Position numbers and translations under genes: made by a program | Part shown: one piece after another, positions 1 to 7,597 of the stretch | How the letters are laid out: each line of letters opens with the position of its first letter | Position numbering within the stretch: the stretch's first letter is position 1 | The notes under the pieces: generated by a model | The model's database searches: none | Told to the model about the DNA's origin: nothing | What the model saw: only the letters and a program-made list of their open reading frames with translations | Assembly (NCBI GenBank): GCA_000237975.1 | Contig: CP003179.1 | Location: forward strand, 186,001-250,000 | Reading direction: 5' to 3' | DNA length: 64,000 nt | Origin: Sulfobacillus acidophilus DSM 10332 | GTDB taxonomy: Bacteria; Bacillota; Sulfobacillia; Sulfobacillales; Sulfobacillaceae

Positions 1-2
1 TG

Positions 3-452
3 GCCGGTGATGCCGAGACGATGCCCACCCGGAACACGGTGGAAATGGCGCCCGGTATGGGGTTTTGGCCGGGAGCGGTAATCGATCAGCACTTTTCTCA
101 ACGGGGGCGGATTGGGCGGCTGGTTTCGGCTTTGGCTCAAAACCCGGGGATTTTAGGCGTAGGGTTGGATGAGGACACCGCGATTGAAGTCCGACTGGAC
201 GAGGCGCGTCTATTGGTGCACGGATCACGCACCGTCACGATTTTAGATGGCCGGGAGGTCACCGAAACGAACGCCTCCGAGTCTTCCCCCGGTCAACCGT
301 TGGCCTTAACGTCGGTCCGCCTCCATGTCCTGCCCGACGGATATGGTTTTGATTTGACCCGGCGTCTGCCGCTCTCGGCTGAGGACCCCACTTGGAGTAG
401 GGAGGACATCATCCGTGGAGATTCTATCCACCCGCTTTTATCCCGGCCCTAA
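3..452 (+). CDS. cphB: Cyanophycinase, C-terminal part (5' end outside window)
   Basis: The reading frame is open at the left edge, so only about the last 149 residues are seen. The stretch PGMGFWPGAVIDQHF, followed by QRGRIGRL and GVGLDEDTA, is typical of the C-terminal half of cyanophycinase, a serine exopeptidase that cuts the storage polymer cyanophycin into beta-Asp-Arg dipeptides. The catalytic serine motif would lie upstream of the window. The gene overlaps the start of cyanophycin synthetase by 38 bases, so degradation and synthesis of the polymer are transcribed and probably translated together. Assignment is firm by motif; activity cannot be judged without the N-terminal half. Confidence 0.85.
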   Translation, partial: AGDAETMPTRNTVEMAPGMGFWPGAVIDQHFSQRGRIGRLVSALAQNPGILGVGLDEDTAIEVRLDEARLLVHGSRTVTILDGREVTETNASESSPGQPLALTSVRLHVLPDGYGFDLTRRLPLSAEDPTWSREDIIRGDSIHPLLSRP

Positions 453-3066
453 TCGCCATACGTTATTTCCCGCTTTGGAAGCGATTCTGGACCTGCAGGG
501 CTATGGGGCGTTTCCTACCTCTCGGCGTCCGTCGTTCATTGCCGCGTTGTTGGAGGGGTTGCCCGGATTGCGGGACCATCACTGCTCACGGGGACGCCCC
601 GGCGGTTTTGTGGAGCGCCTGACCGAAGGGACCTATTTAGGTCATGTGGTTGAGCATGTGGCGCTTGAACTCCTTTTTCAGGGGGGAGAGACCGGCATCT
701 ACGGGAAGACACGGGAGATTCAGCCGCCGCGCGTCCGCGTGGTGTTTGAATCGGAAACGGCGGACGGTGGGCGTCTCGCGCTCGAGACGGCGATAGGGAT
801 TGTGACGCGGTTATGGGACGGACAGCCTGTCGATTGGCCGGCGTTATTTTTATCCGTCCGCAATCAATTGGCCCGTTACCATTTGGGGCCCAGTACGCGC
901 GCGATTGTGGCGGAAGCGCGTCGCCGCGGCATTCCCGTGGAGCGTTTGGACCAGGATAATTGGGTACGGCTCGGACAGGGCGTCCGGCAGCGCCGGATTA
1001 TGGCGACCATGACGGATGCCACCAGCATTATTAGCGTGGAGTTGGCCCAATCCAAATGGGTGACCCGTCGGGTACTCGATGACGCCGGGATTCCCGTCCC
1101 TCAAGCCCGATTGGTCCATCACTGGGAGGAGGCGTGGGAAGCGGCCCAAGCCATCGGCATGCCGGTGGTGGTCAAACCGTTGGCGGGACATCAAGGCCGA
1201 GGCGTGACCATGGGCGTCGATAGCCGGGCGGCGCTCCGCCGGGCGTGGGAAACCGCCCACGAAGGGTCTTCTGCGGTATTGGTGGAACAACAGGTCCCCG
1301 GCACCGCCTATCGGCTGTTAGTGATCGGATCCAACATGGTGGCCGCGACCGAGCGCATTCCTCCTTTTGTGGTCGGGGACGGACAACAAACGATTCGCGC
1401 TCTCGTCGATCGGTTGAATCAGGACCCCCGTCGGGGGCCCGATCATGGTTTTCCGATGAGTGAAGTGCAAATTGACGCGGATGCCGTTACCACCTTAACG
1501 GCCCAGGGATGGACCTTGGAGGATGTTCCGCCGGTCGGCCATACGGTATGGATTCGACGGACGGCCAATATGTCGACCGGGGCCTTGGCGCGGGATGTTA
1601 CGGACGGCGTCCATCCGGATTTGGCCGATGACGCGGTTCGGGCCGCTCGTGCACTGGGCCTGGACGTGGCGGGGGTGGATATCGTCACCCCGCGTCTTGA
1701 TCGGGGGCTTTCCGAGGCCGGTGGGGCCGTGGTGGAGGTCAACGCCGCCCCGGGGCTTCGGATGCATCTTTATCCGGCGGAAGGAACTCCGCGCCCTGTA
1801 GACCGCTATTTCGTAGACTGGCTCTTTCCCGACGACCAGGGCCGTATTCCCGTGGCCGCGGTGACCGGTACCAACGGGAAGACCACCGTGACCCGGATGA
1901 TTGCCCACATTATGGGCTTAACGGGCCAGGTAGTCGGCATGGCGACGACCGACGGGATCACCATCGGCCGGCGAGTCATTCAAACCGGCGACTTGACCGG
2001 TCCGTGGTCGGCCCGCCTGATTTTAAATGATCCGACCGTGGAAGTCGCGGTGCTGGAAACCGCGCGCGGTGGTATGGCCCGGGGCGGCCTCGGATTTGAT
2101 GCCCTGGATGTGGCGGTGGTGACAAACATTGGGCCCGATCACTTAGGCCAGGACGATATTCAGACGCTCGACGACTTAGTCCACTTAAAGGCTTTGCTGG
2201 TGGATGTGGTACGGCCTGACGGCTACGCGGTTTTAAACGCCGATGACGAGTGGGTCCTTCGTATGCGAAGCCGCTCGGCCGGACAGACGGTGTTGTTTTC
2301 CACAAAATCCGATAATCCGTTGGTGGCACGACATGTGGAGACCGGTGGGCGAGCGGTTTACGTTAAACGCGGGTATTTGGTGTATGCGGCCGGGGGGCGG
2401 GAAACCCGCCTCATCGGGACGCGGGCGCTTCCCGCCAGTTTGGGTGGCGTCGCCACCATTAATATCGCCAATGCGGCGGCCGCGGCGGCGGCCGGTTTGA
2501 TGCTGGGCGCCCCTCCGAGTCAAGTGGCGAAGGGGCTGGCAAGTTTTCCGGTGGGTGCGCAGGGATTAAATCGGGGGCGGTTGGAACTCTTGGGCGGACC
2601 GGATTTGCGGGTGTTGATCGATTATGGTCATAATGCGCCGGCGATTGTCGCGCTGGGGGAAATTTGCCGGCGGCTTCGGGCCCGTCGGGTGATTACGGTC
2701 CTCGGGTTGCCCGGTGATCGGCGTGACGAGGACATTCGCGAGTCGGCGCGGGCCGCCGCGGCGTTTAGTGACCAGGTAATTATCCGGGAGGATTTTGATC
2801 GGCGAGGCCGCCAACCCGGGGAGGTCGCTCAGTTAATTCAAGCGGCCATTCGGGCCGAGCACCCGGATGCCTCGATCCAAATGGTACTGGACGAAAAAGA
2901 GGCGGTGACCACGGCGATTCGCCAGGCGGGGCCCGGGAGTTTGGTGCTGGTGCTCTATGAGCGGTATCCTGTCGTGCGGCAAGCGGCCGAAGAGGCATTA
3001 CACCGGGTGCGTCTGGGGTCGGCGACGTCCGATCACGGGACATTTTTGCAAGAGGCAGGAATTTAG
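415..3066 (+). CDS. cphA: Cyanophycin synthetase
   Basis: This 883-residue protein has the CphA layout: an N-terminal domain, a central ATP-grasp domain (around residues 215-470, with MPVVVKPLAGHQGRGV and VVEVNAAPGLRMH) and a C-terminal Mur-ligase-like domain starting with the P-loop GTNGKTT at residues 485-491. It would polymerise aspartate and arginine into multi-L-arginyl-poly-L-aspartate, a cytoplasmic nitrogen reserve. Length is normal for the family. The start is the GTG at 415, preceded by GGGAGG nine bases upstream, inside the end of cphB. The next gene, ispE, follows after 36 bases and is probably a separate ancestral block. Confidence 0.95.
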   Translation: MEILSTRFYPGPNRHTLFPALEAILDLQGYGAFPTSRRPSFIAALLEGLPGLRDHHCSRGRPGGFVERLTEGTYLGHVVEHVALELLFQGGETGIYGKTREIQPPRVRVVFESETADGGRLALETAIGIVTRLWDGQPVDWPALFLSVRNQLARYHLGPSTRAIVAEARRRGIPVERLDQDNWVRLGQGVRQRRIMATMTDATSIISVELAQSKWVTRRVLDDAGIPVPQARLVHHWEEAWEAAQAIGMPVVVKPLAGHQGRGVTMGVDSRAALRRAWETAHEGSSAVLVEQQVPGTAYRLLVIGSNMVAATERIPPFVVGDGQQTIRALVDRLNQDPRRGPDHGFPMSEVQIDADAVTTLTAQGWTLEDVPPVGHTVWIRRTANMSTGALARDVTDGVHPDLADDAVRAARALGLDVAGVDIVTPRLDRGLSEAGGAVVEVNAAPGLRMHLYPAEGTPRPVDRYFVDWLFPDDQGRIPVAAVTGTNGKTTVTRMIAHIMGLTGQVVGMATTDGITIGRRVIQTGDLTGPWSARLILNDPTVEVAVLETARGGMARGGLGFDALDVAVVTNIGPDHLGQDDIQTLDDLVHLKALLVDVVRPDGYAVLNADDEWVLRMRSRSAGQTVLFSTKSDNPLVARHVETGGRAVYVKRGYLVYAAGGRETRLIGTRALPASLGGVATINIANAAAAAAAGLMLGAPPSQVAKGLASFPVGAQGLNRGRLELLGGPDLRVLIDYGHNAPAIVALGEICRRLRARRVITVLGLPGDRRDEDIRESARAAAAFSDQVIIREDFDRRGRQPGEVAQLIQAAIRAEHPDASIQMVLDEKEAVTTAIRQAGPGSLVLVLYERYPVVRQAAEEALHRVRLGSATSDHGTFLQEAGI

Positions 3067-3102
3067 CCCTTTCGTCCCGAACAGATCGGTGAGGCGAAAT
3101 CC

Positions 3103-3966
3103 ATGATATTGTGGGCGCAGGCCAAAATTAATTTAGGCCTCTGGGTGGGGCCACGACAGCCGACGGGCTATCATCTCGTGGATACGGTGATGTATCCGAT
3201 TGAGGTGAAAGACCGGATCGTGTTGGAGCCGAGCCATACGCTTCGGTGTGACAGCGATACGCCCGGAGTACCTGTCGGCGAGCAAAATCTCATGATGCGG
3301 GCATATCATTGGGCCCGCGAACATTGGGGACCTTTACCGACGGTGCGGATGGCGGTCCAAAAGCAAATTCCGCTCGGTGCCGGACTAGGGGGAGGCAGTG
3401 CGGATGCCGGTGCGGTTTTGCGCTGGGCCTGGCACGAACTCGGATTCGGTCCACCTCCGGCGGTCGAGGGCACGGAGGCCATCGGGATGGATGTGCCCTT
3501 TTTTGTTTCCGGACGTCCGGCGCGTGCGCGTCATTATGGCGAGCTCTTGACGCCGGTGGCCGATCGACTGCAAGGGTTTTGGGTCGTCCTGGCGAATCCG
3601 GGTTGGCCCTTGGCCACGCATGTGGTCTACCGGGCGTGGGACGAGGTGGGGCGAGAGTCCGACAATCGCATTTCTGAAGTCATTGAGGGCATAGAGCGCG
3701 GCGAACTGGCGGTCGACGGGTTACAAAACGATTTGGAAAAGGCCGCCTTTCGGGTGGACCCTCGGCTTCAAGCATTTCGGCAGGCTCTCGAACGCTGGCT
3801 TTTTCCGGTGCCCTGCTTTTTATCCGGAAGTGGGGCAACGTATTATATGCTAGGATCGGATCCGGCCGATCCCGAATGGGCGTATTGGGCACAGGATCGT
3901 TTACGCGATCGGGGGGTGGCTTGGGTTATGGCCGCCCGCTTGGGTATGGGAAAGGATGAGGAATAG
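3103..3966 (+). CDS. ispE: 4-diphosphocytidyl-2-C-methyl-D-erythritol kinase
   Basis: IspE is the GHMP-family kinase that phosphorylates CDP-methylerythritol in the MEP pathway of isoprenoid synthesis. The 287-residue product begins with AKINLGL (Lys8 the conserved lysine), carries the GHMP glycine loop PLGAGLGGGSADAG at residues 90-103, and has GMDVPFF with Asp130 as probable catalytic base. The start ATG follows GTGAGGCG. It is the first gene of the purR-like ancestral block; the next gene starts directly after its TAG stop, so the two are co-translated. Confidence 0.95.
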   Translation: MILWAQAKINLGLWVGPRQPTGYHLVDTVMYPIEVKDRIVLEPSHTLRCDSDTPGVPVGEQNLMMRAYHWAREHWGPLPTVRMAVQKQIPLGAGLGGGSADAGAVLRWAWHELGFGPPPAVEGTEAIGMDVPFFVSGRPARARHYGELLTPVADRLQGFWVVLANPGWPLATHVVYRAWDEVGRESDNRISEVIEGIERGELAVDGLQNDLEKAAFRVDPRLQAFRQALERWLFPVPCFLSGSGATYYMLGSDPADPEWAYWAQDRLRDRGVAWVMAARLGMGKDEE

Positions 3967-4728
3967 GTGCACGCAATTGTCTTGGCGGGCCAGCCGAACC
4001 AGGGACGGCTCCGTCAGGTTTCGGGTGCCGCCTATGAAGCGGAAATCTTGATACAAGGTCGGCGCATGGCCGATTTTGTCCTGGATGCGGTCGAAGCCAG
4101 CGCATTGGTGACGTCTCGGGCTTTAGTGGGGCCGGAAGGCTTTGAACGGCCGGGAGTGACGCGGGTTCCCATTCGGGGAGGGCTTTTGGACAACGTGTTG
4201 GCCGGGTTGGCTACCGTTCCTCCGGGGGCAACGGCTGTCCTGTTTTTAACCTCGGACATTCCCTGGATCACCGGGGATATTATTGATGAATTTTTACGGC
4301 TAAGCCCGCGCGACGTGGACGTAGTCTATCCGGTCATTCCGCGCGCCGTGGCGGAGGCCCGGTTTCCCGGAACGCGGCGAACGTATATTCGCGTGAAAGA
4401 CGGGGTGTTTACCGGGGGCAATTTGTTTTTGGTCAATCCGGCTATTTTACCGGTATTGGCGGAACGGGGACAAAAATTGCTGAGCCACCGCAAGTCGCCG
4501 TGGAAGTTGGCCCAGGATTTAGGGTTTGGATTTTTGTGGCGGTTTCTGACCGGACGTTTGAGCTTGACTCAAATCGAGGCGGAGGCCGGCAGTCTTTTAG
4601 GGGTGCAGGGAAAAGCGCTGATATTTCCCTATGCGGAAGCGGGCGTCGATGTGGATAAGCCCGAGGATTTAGCCTTGGCGGAACGGGCGGTGCGCTTTTC
4701 CCAAGCGACAGGATGGGGACGTCCATGA
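3967..4728 (+). CDS. MobA-like nucleotidyltransferase of unknown substrate
   Basis: The 253-residue product opens with HAIVLAGQPNQGRL, the nucleotide-binding loop of the GT-A type NTP-transferase fold (MobA/IspD/GlmU-like), followed by LFLTSDIPWITG, the usual metal-binding Asp motif region, and VDVDKPEDL near the end. A family of this type lies between ispE and purR in several deep-branching Firmicutes; the substrate is not known to me. It starts with GTG immediately after the ispE stop and its TGA overlaps the purR ATG as ATGA. The loop is less canonical than MobA (GGxSxRMG), so molybdenum-cofactor guanylylation should not be assumed. Confidence 0.8.
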   Translation: MHAIVLAGQPNQGRLRQVSGAAYEAEILIQGRRMADFVLDAVEASALVTSRALVGPEGFERPGVTRVPIRGGLLDNVLAGLATVPPGATAVLFLTSDIPWITGDIIDEFLRLSPRDVDVVYPVIPRAVAEARFPGTRRTYIRVKDGVFTGGNLFLVNPAILPVLAERGQKLLSHRKSPWKLAQDLGFGFLWRFLTGRLSLTQIEAEAGSLLGVQGKALIFPYAEAGVDVDKPEDLALAERAVRFSQATGWGRP

Positions 4729-5552
4729 GCGATCGCAATAAACGGCTCATTGCGGTGACCCGTCACCTGTCGCAGAAAGCCCGGCGACAGGTGAGTCTGA
4801 CCGAACTGAGCCGATTGTTCGGGGTCGCCAAATCGACCCTCAGTGAAGATTTGTTGTTGATCAAAGAGGCTCTGGAAACCTATGGACTGGGCCATGTCGA
4901 GTCGCAAGTAGGAGTTACCGGAGGGGTCGTGTTTTCGCCTTCCTTGCCCAAAGACGAGCTAAAAGCCGCGTTGGCCGAATGGATTCAGGCTCTGACTTCT
5001 CCCGATCGGATGACGCCCGACGGGTTTTTGTATGTGACCGATCTCCTGTTCAGTCCCTCACGCATTGATCCCATGGGTCTTTTGCTGGCCGAGCGGTTTC
5101 GGCCGCTAGGGATTAATTTTGTCGCTACCGTCGAAACCCGCGGCATTCCCTTGGCCCTCGCCTGTGCCCGTGAATTGGGGGTGGACATGGTGTTGTTGCG
5201 GCGTGACCATCGGTTATCGGAAGGGGCCTCGCTGTCGATTAACTACCTTTCCGGTTCATCTCGTCGAGTCCAGTCCATGTCGTTGGCCCGACGCGCTCCG
5301 GTTCGCGGTGGCCGTATTTTATTTGTCGACGATTTTATGCAAGCGGGCGGTACGGCGCGGGCGGCCCATGACTTGTTAAGTGATTTTGGGGCCCAGGTGG
5401 TGGGAGCGGGCGTCCTCATTGTCACGCGTGCACCGGATCATAAATTGGTGGAAGAATATGCCGGAATATTAGAATGGTCGCGCGCGGAAGAGGGGCCGGG
5501 GTCCGTGGCTCCCAGTCATTGGGTGCGCGAGTTGTTAGATTGGGAGGCATGA
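4725..5552 (+). CDS. purR: Pur operon repressor PurR
   Basis: This 275-residue protein matches Bacillus PurR: an N-terminal winged helix (SLTELSRLFGVAKSTLSEDLLLIK, in part) fused to a phosphoribosyltransferase-like domain with the PRPP loop FVDDFMQAGGTA. PurR binds PurBoxes and represses purine synthesis until PRPP releases it. The ATG at 4725 is preferred over the in-frame ATG at 4713, because it overlaps the previous stop as ATGA and has GGATGGGGA just upstream. The ilvA gene follows after one base, and the terminal GGGAGG of purR is the ilvA ribosome-binding site. Confidence 0.93.
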   Translation: MSDRNKRLIAVTRHLSQKARRQVSLTELSRLFGVAKSTLSEDLLLIKEALETYGLGHVESQVGVTGGVVFSPSLPKDELKAALAEWIQALTSPDRMTPDGFLYVTDLLFSPSRIDPMGLLLAERFRPLGINFVATVETRGIPLALACARELGVDMVLLRRDHRLSEGASLSINYLSGSSRRVQSMSLARRAPVRGGRILFVDDFMQAGGTARAAHDLLSDFGAQVVGAGVLIVTRAPDHKLVEEYAGILEWSRAEEGPGSVAPSHWVRELLDWEA

Positions 5553-5553
5553 C

Positions 5554-6786
5554 ATGGACAAAGGATTTCCCGCCATCGAAGAGGTGCGCCAAGCGGCCCG
5601 TGCCTTGTCCGGGGTGACGTATCGCACCCCGCTGCAAGAATCGAGTTATATTAACGATCTCTTAGGCGGGCGGGTCTTTTTCAAGCTGGAGAATTTGCAG
5701 CGCTCGGGCTCGTTTAAACTTCGCGGCGCCTACAACCGGATCCGTCAACTGACGCCGGCCGAATTGAAAGCCGGGGTCGTGGCCGCCTCGGCCGGCAACC
5801 ATGCCCAGGGCGTGGCGCTGGCGGCGGGGTTGGTCGGCACGACCGCGGTCATCGTCATGCCGGAAGGGGCGTCGTTGACCAAAATTGAAGCGACGAAAGC
5901 CTATGGGGCCGAAGTCTATTTGCACGGACAAACATTTGATGATGCGTTTCACGAAGCCGAGAGGATTCGTGATCGCTCGGGCCGGGTCTTGATTCATGCT
6001 TTTGATGATCCGGCGGTGGTCGCGGGTCAGGGGACGGTCGGGCTGGAGATGATGGATGAGCGCCCGACCCTCGATGTGCTCGTGGTGCCGGTGGGAGGCG
6101 GCGGATTAATCAGCGGCGTCGCGTTGGCGGCCAAAGCGTTAAATCCGGGGGTCAAAGTCATTGGGGTGCAGGCGGCGGGAGCCGCCGCGATGGTAGAGTC
6201 GGTGCGGCAACATCGTCTAGTGCCGGCCGAATCGGTGCGCACGATTGCCGACGGGATCGCGGTCAAGCATCCCGGCGCCTTGACCTTTCGGATGATTGAG
6301 CACTATGTGGACGAATTGGTTACGGTCGACGAGCATGATATTTCGCGTGCGATCTTAATCTTCCTGGAGCGGTCCAAGCTGTTGGTCGAGGGGGCGGGAG
6401 CGGTGGGATTGGCGGCACTGCTGGCCGGAAAAGTCCCCTTGCGGAATCATAATGTGGCTACGGTCGTGAGCGGAGGGAACATTGACGTTACCTTGCTCAA
6501 CCGAATTATTGAAAAAGGGTTGGTGGAAGAAGGGCGTCAAGTGCAATTTCGCACCGTCATCGGCGATCGGCCCGGCCAATTGGTCCAATTATTAAATCAC
6601 GTGGCGCGTGAACGGGCCAATGTACTACGGGTGCAACATGAGCGCTGGGATCCCGGTCTTTCGCCGGCGGAAGTCCGTGTAGATTTGGTGGTTGAAACCC
6701 GGGATGCCCAACATGTCCGGGAATTACTCGATAGCTTGGAAGCCGCGGGCTATGTTCTGGAGCCTAAAATACCCGCACGTTCATAA
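5554..6786 (+). CDS. ilvA: Threonine ammonia-lyase (threonine dehydratase)
   Basis: This pyridoxal-phosphate fold type II enzyme converts threonine to 2-oxobutanoate and ammonia, the first step to isoleucine. The PLP lysine is Lys55 in SGSFKLRGA; the phosphate-binding glycine loop is VGGGGLISG. At 410 residues it has one C-terminal ACT-like regulatory domain (from about residue 330, starting FRTVIGDRPGQLVQLL), like the short allosteric forms. It is translationally coupled to purR. In Bacillus yabJ, encoding a RidA-type enamine deaminase that deals with products of this enzyme, stands at this place, so the position of ilvA is suggestive. Confidence 0.93.
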   Translation: MDKGFPAIEEVRQAARALSGVTYRTPLQESSYINDLLGGRVFFKLENLQRSGSFKLRGAYNRIRQLTPAELKAGVVAASAGNHAQGVALAAGLVGTTAVIVMPEGASLTKIEATKAYGAEVYLHGQTFDDAFHEAERIRDRSGRVLIHAFDDPAVVAGQGTVGLEMMDERPTLDVLVVPVGGGGLISGVALAAKALNPGVKVIGVQAAGAAAMVESVRQHRLVPAESVRTIADGIAVKHPGALTFRMIEHYVDELVTVDEHDISRAILIFLERSKLLVEGAGAVGLAALLAGKVPLRNHNVATVVSGGNIDVTLLNRIIEKGLVEEGRQVQFRTVIGDRPGQLVQLLNHVARERANVLRVQHERWDPGLSPAEVRVDLVVETRDAQHVRELLDSLEAAGYVLEPKIPARS

Positions 6787-6804
6787 CAAAAATTTCGACA
6801 ATTG

Positions 6805-6834
6805 AGAGGAGTTTGGCCTCTCGATGGCGAATAC
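6805..6834 (+). promoter_or_regulatory. Predicted sigma-H promoter of spoVG
   Basis: The sequence AGAGGAGTT (6805-6813), a 12-base spacer and GGCGAATAC (6826-6834) closely match the sigma-H consensus RNAGGAWWW-N11/12-RNNGAATWW, with one mismatch in each half. spoVG of Bacillus is a classic sigma-H gene. The six-base inverted repeat GAGAGG/CCTCTC overlaps the element and has no T-run, so it is not read as a terminator. Confidence 0.7.
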
Positions 6835-6891
6835 TCCTTGCACCCAATCATCTGGGTCAACTAGGCAACAGGGCAACAAGGAGGATTCCCC

Positions 6892-7146
6892 GTGGAAATA
6901 ACAGACGTGCGGCTTCGAAAGATGACCAATGACGGAAAGATGAAGGCCGTGGCATCCGTGACCTTAGATGGTGAATTCGTGATCCACGATGTCAAAGTCG
7001 TTGAGGGCCTCAAAGGTTTGTTTGTGGCGATGCCCAGTCGGAAAACCCCCGACGGCGAGTTTCGCGATGTGGCCCATCCCATTACTCCAGCCGCGCGCGA
7101 ACGGATTCAAAAGGCGGTCTTAGACGTCTTTCACTCCACTCCGTGA
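6892..7146 (+). CDS. spoVG: Septation/sporulation regulator SpoVG
   Basis: The 84-residue product [10 protein letters not shown]...[19 protein letters not shown]...[13 protein letters not shown] is a standard SpoVG, a small RNA/DNA-binding protein affecting septum placement in sporulation and many other regulons. The GTG start at 6892 is preceded by AAGGAGGA. It has its own predicted sigma-H promoter and is closed by a terminator at 7181-7209. Position between the purR block and glmU is as in Bacillus. Confidence 0.96.
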   Translation: MEITDVRLRKMTNDGKMKAVASVTLDGEFVIHDVKVVEGLKGLFVAMPSRKTPDGEFRDVAHPITPAARERIQKAVLDVFHSTP

Positions 7147-7180
7147 GGTAAGCTGGAGCCTATGTGACCAGCGGTTTCCG

Positions 7181-7209
7181 GCGGTGCCGTGTGGGGCGGC
7201 ACCGCTTTT
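7181..7209 (+). terminator. Rho-independent terminator after spoVG
   Basis: A perfect 8-bp stem GCGGTGCC/GGCACCGC with a 9-base loop is followed directly by TTTT. It ends the spoVG transcript and rules out a GTG at 7184 as start of the next gene. Confidence 0.8.
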
Positions 7210-7240
7210 CTTATATCACCACAGGGGGAAGGTGGAGCGT

Positions 7241-7486
7241 ATGTTGACGGTGTATGGGGCGACGGTCGTAACCCTGATGATGATTTTTTATGCGTTGGAA
7301 GCGCGTTCCATCTGGTTTACGTTGGCATTTGCGGTCGCTTGTTTCGGTTCGGCGAGTTATGGATTTTTGGCCGGCACGTGGCCTTTCGGGGTGGTGGAGA
7401 GCGTATGGGGGGTAATTGCCTGGCGGAAATGGTATATCTTACGACAAAGCGTCTCCCAAAGCCCACAAGATGTCCAACCGGGATAG
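7241..7486 (+). CDS. Small two- or three-span membrane protein, function unknown
   Basis: The 81-residue product has hydrophobic spans at about residues 3-18 and 22-43 and a weaker third around 46-60, with the motif GTWPFGVVESVWGVIAWRKW near the end. Similar short proteins with a WPF...E..W pattern occur as unnamed membrane proteins. The ATG at 7241 is chosen because GGTGGAG precedes it and upstream candidates lie inside the terminator. It may be transcribed by read-through from spoVG or from its own promoter, which I could not identify. Confidence 0.6.
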   Translation: MLTVYGATVVTLMMIFYALEARSIWFTLAFAVACFGSASYGFLAGTWPFGVVESVWGVIAWRKWYILRQSVSQSPQDVQPG

Positions 7487-7552
7487 GCTTTATGGCCGTT
7501 GGATAATCGGACGAAAATCATAAGGTGGTTTCCCCCAAAAGATGTGTTATTA

Positions 7553-7570
7553 TATCCGTATATCCGGATA
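7553..7570 (+). promoter_or_regulatory. ArsR-type operator before the persulfide dioxygenase-like gene
   Basis: TATCCGTATATCCGGATA ends in the perfect palindrome TATCCGGATA and lies 28 bases before the ATG at 7598. Fifteen of 18 positions recur at 8683-8700 in the arsR/MFS intergenic region. It is the probable binding site of the ArsR protein encoded at 8253-8633. Confidence 0.6.
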
Positions 7571-7597
7571 CATTGAAATTACAAGGAGGGATCACCG

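Noticed and set aside
7184-7240. Upstream GTG starts for the small membrane protein after spoVG
   Set aside because: They lie in the spoVG terminator stem and loop; ATG 7241 has a ribosome-binding site.
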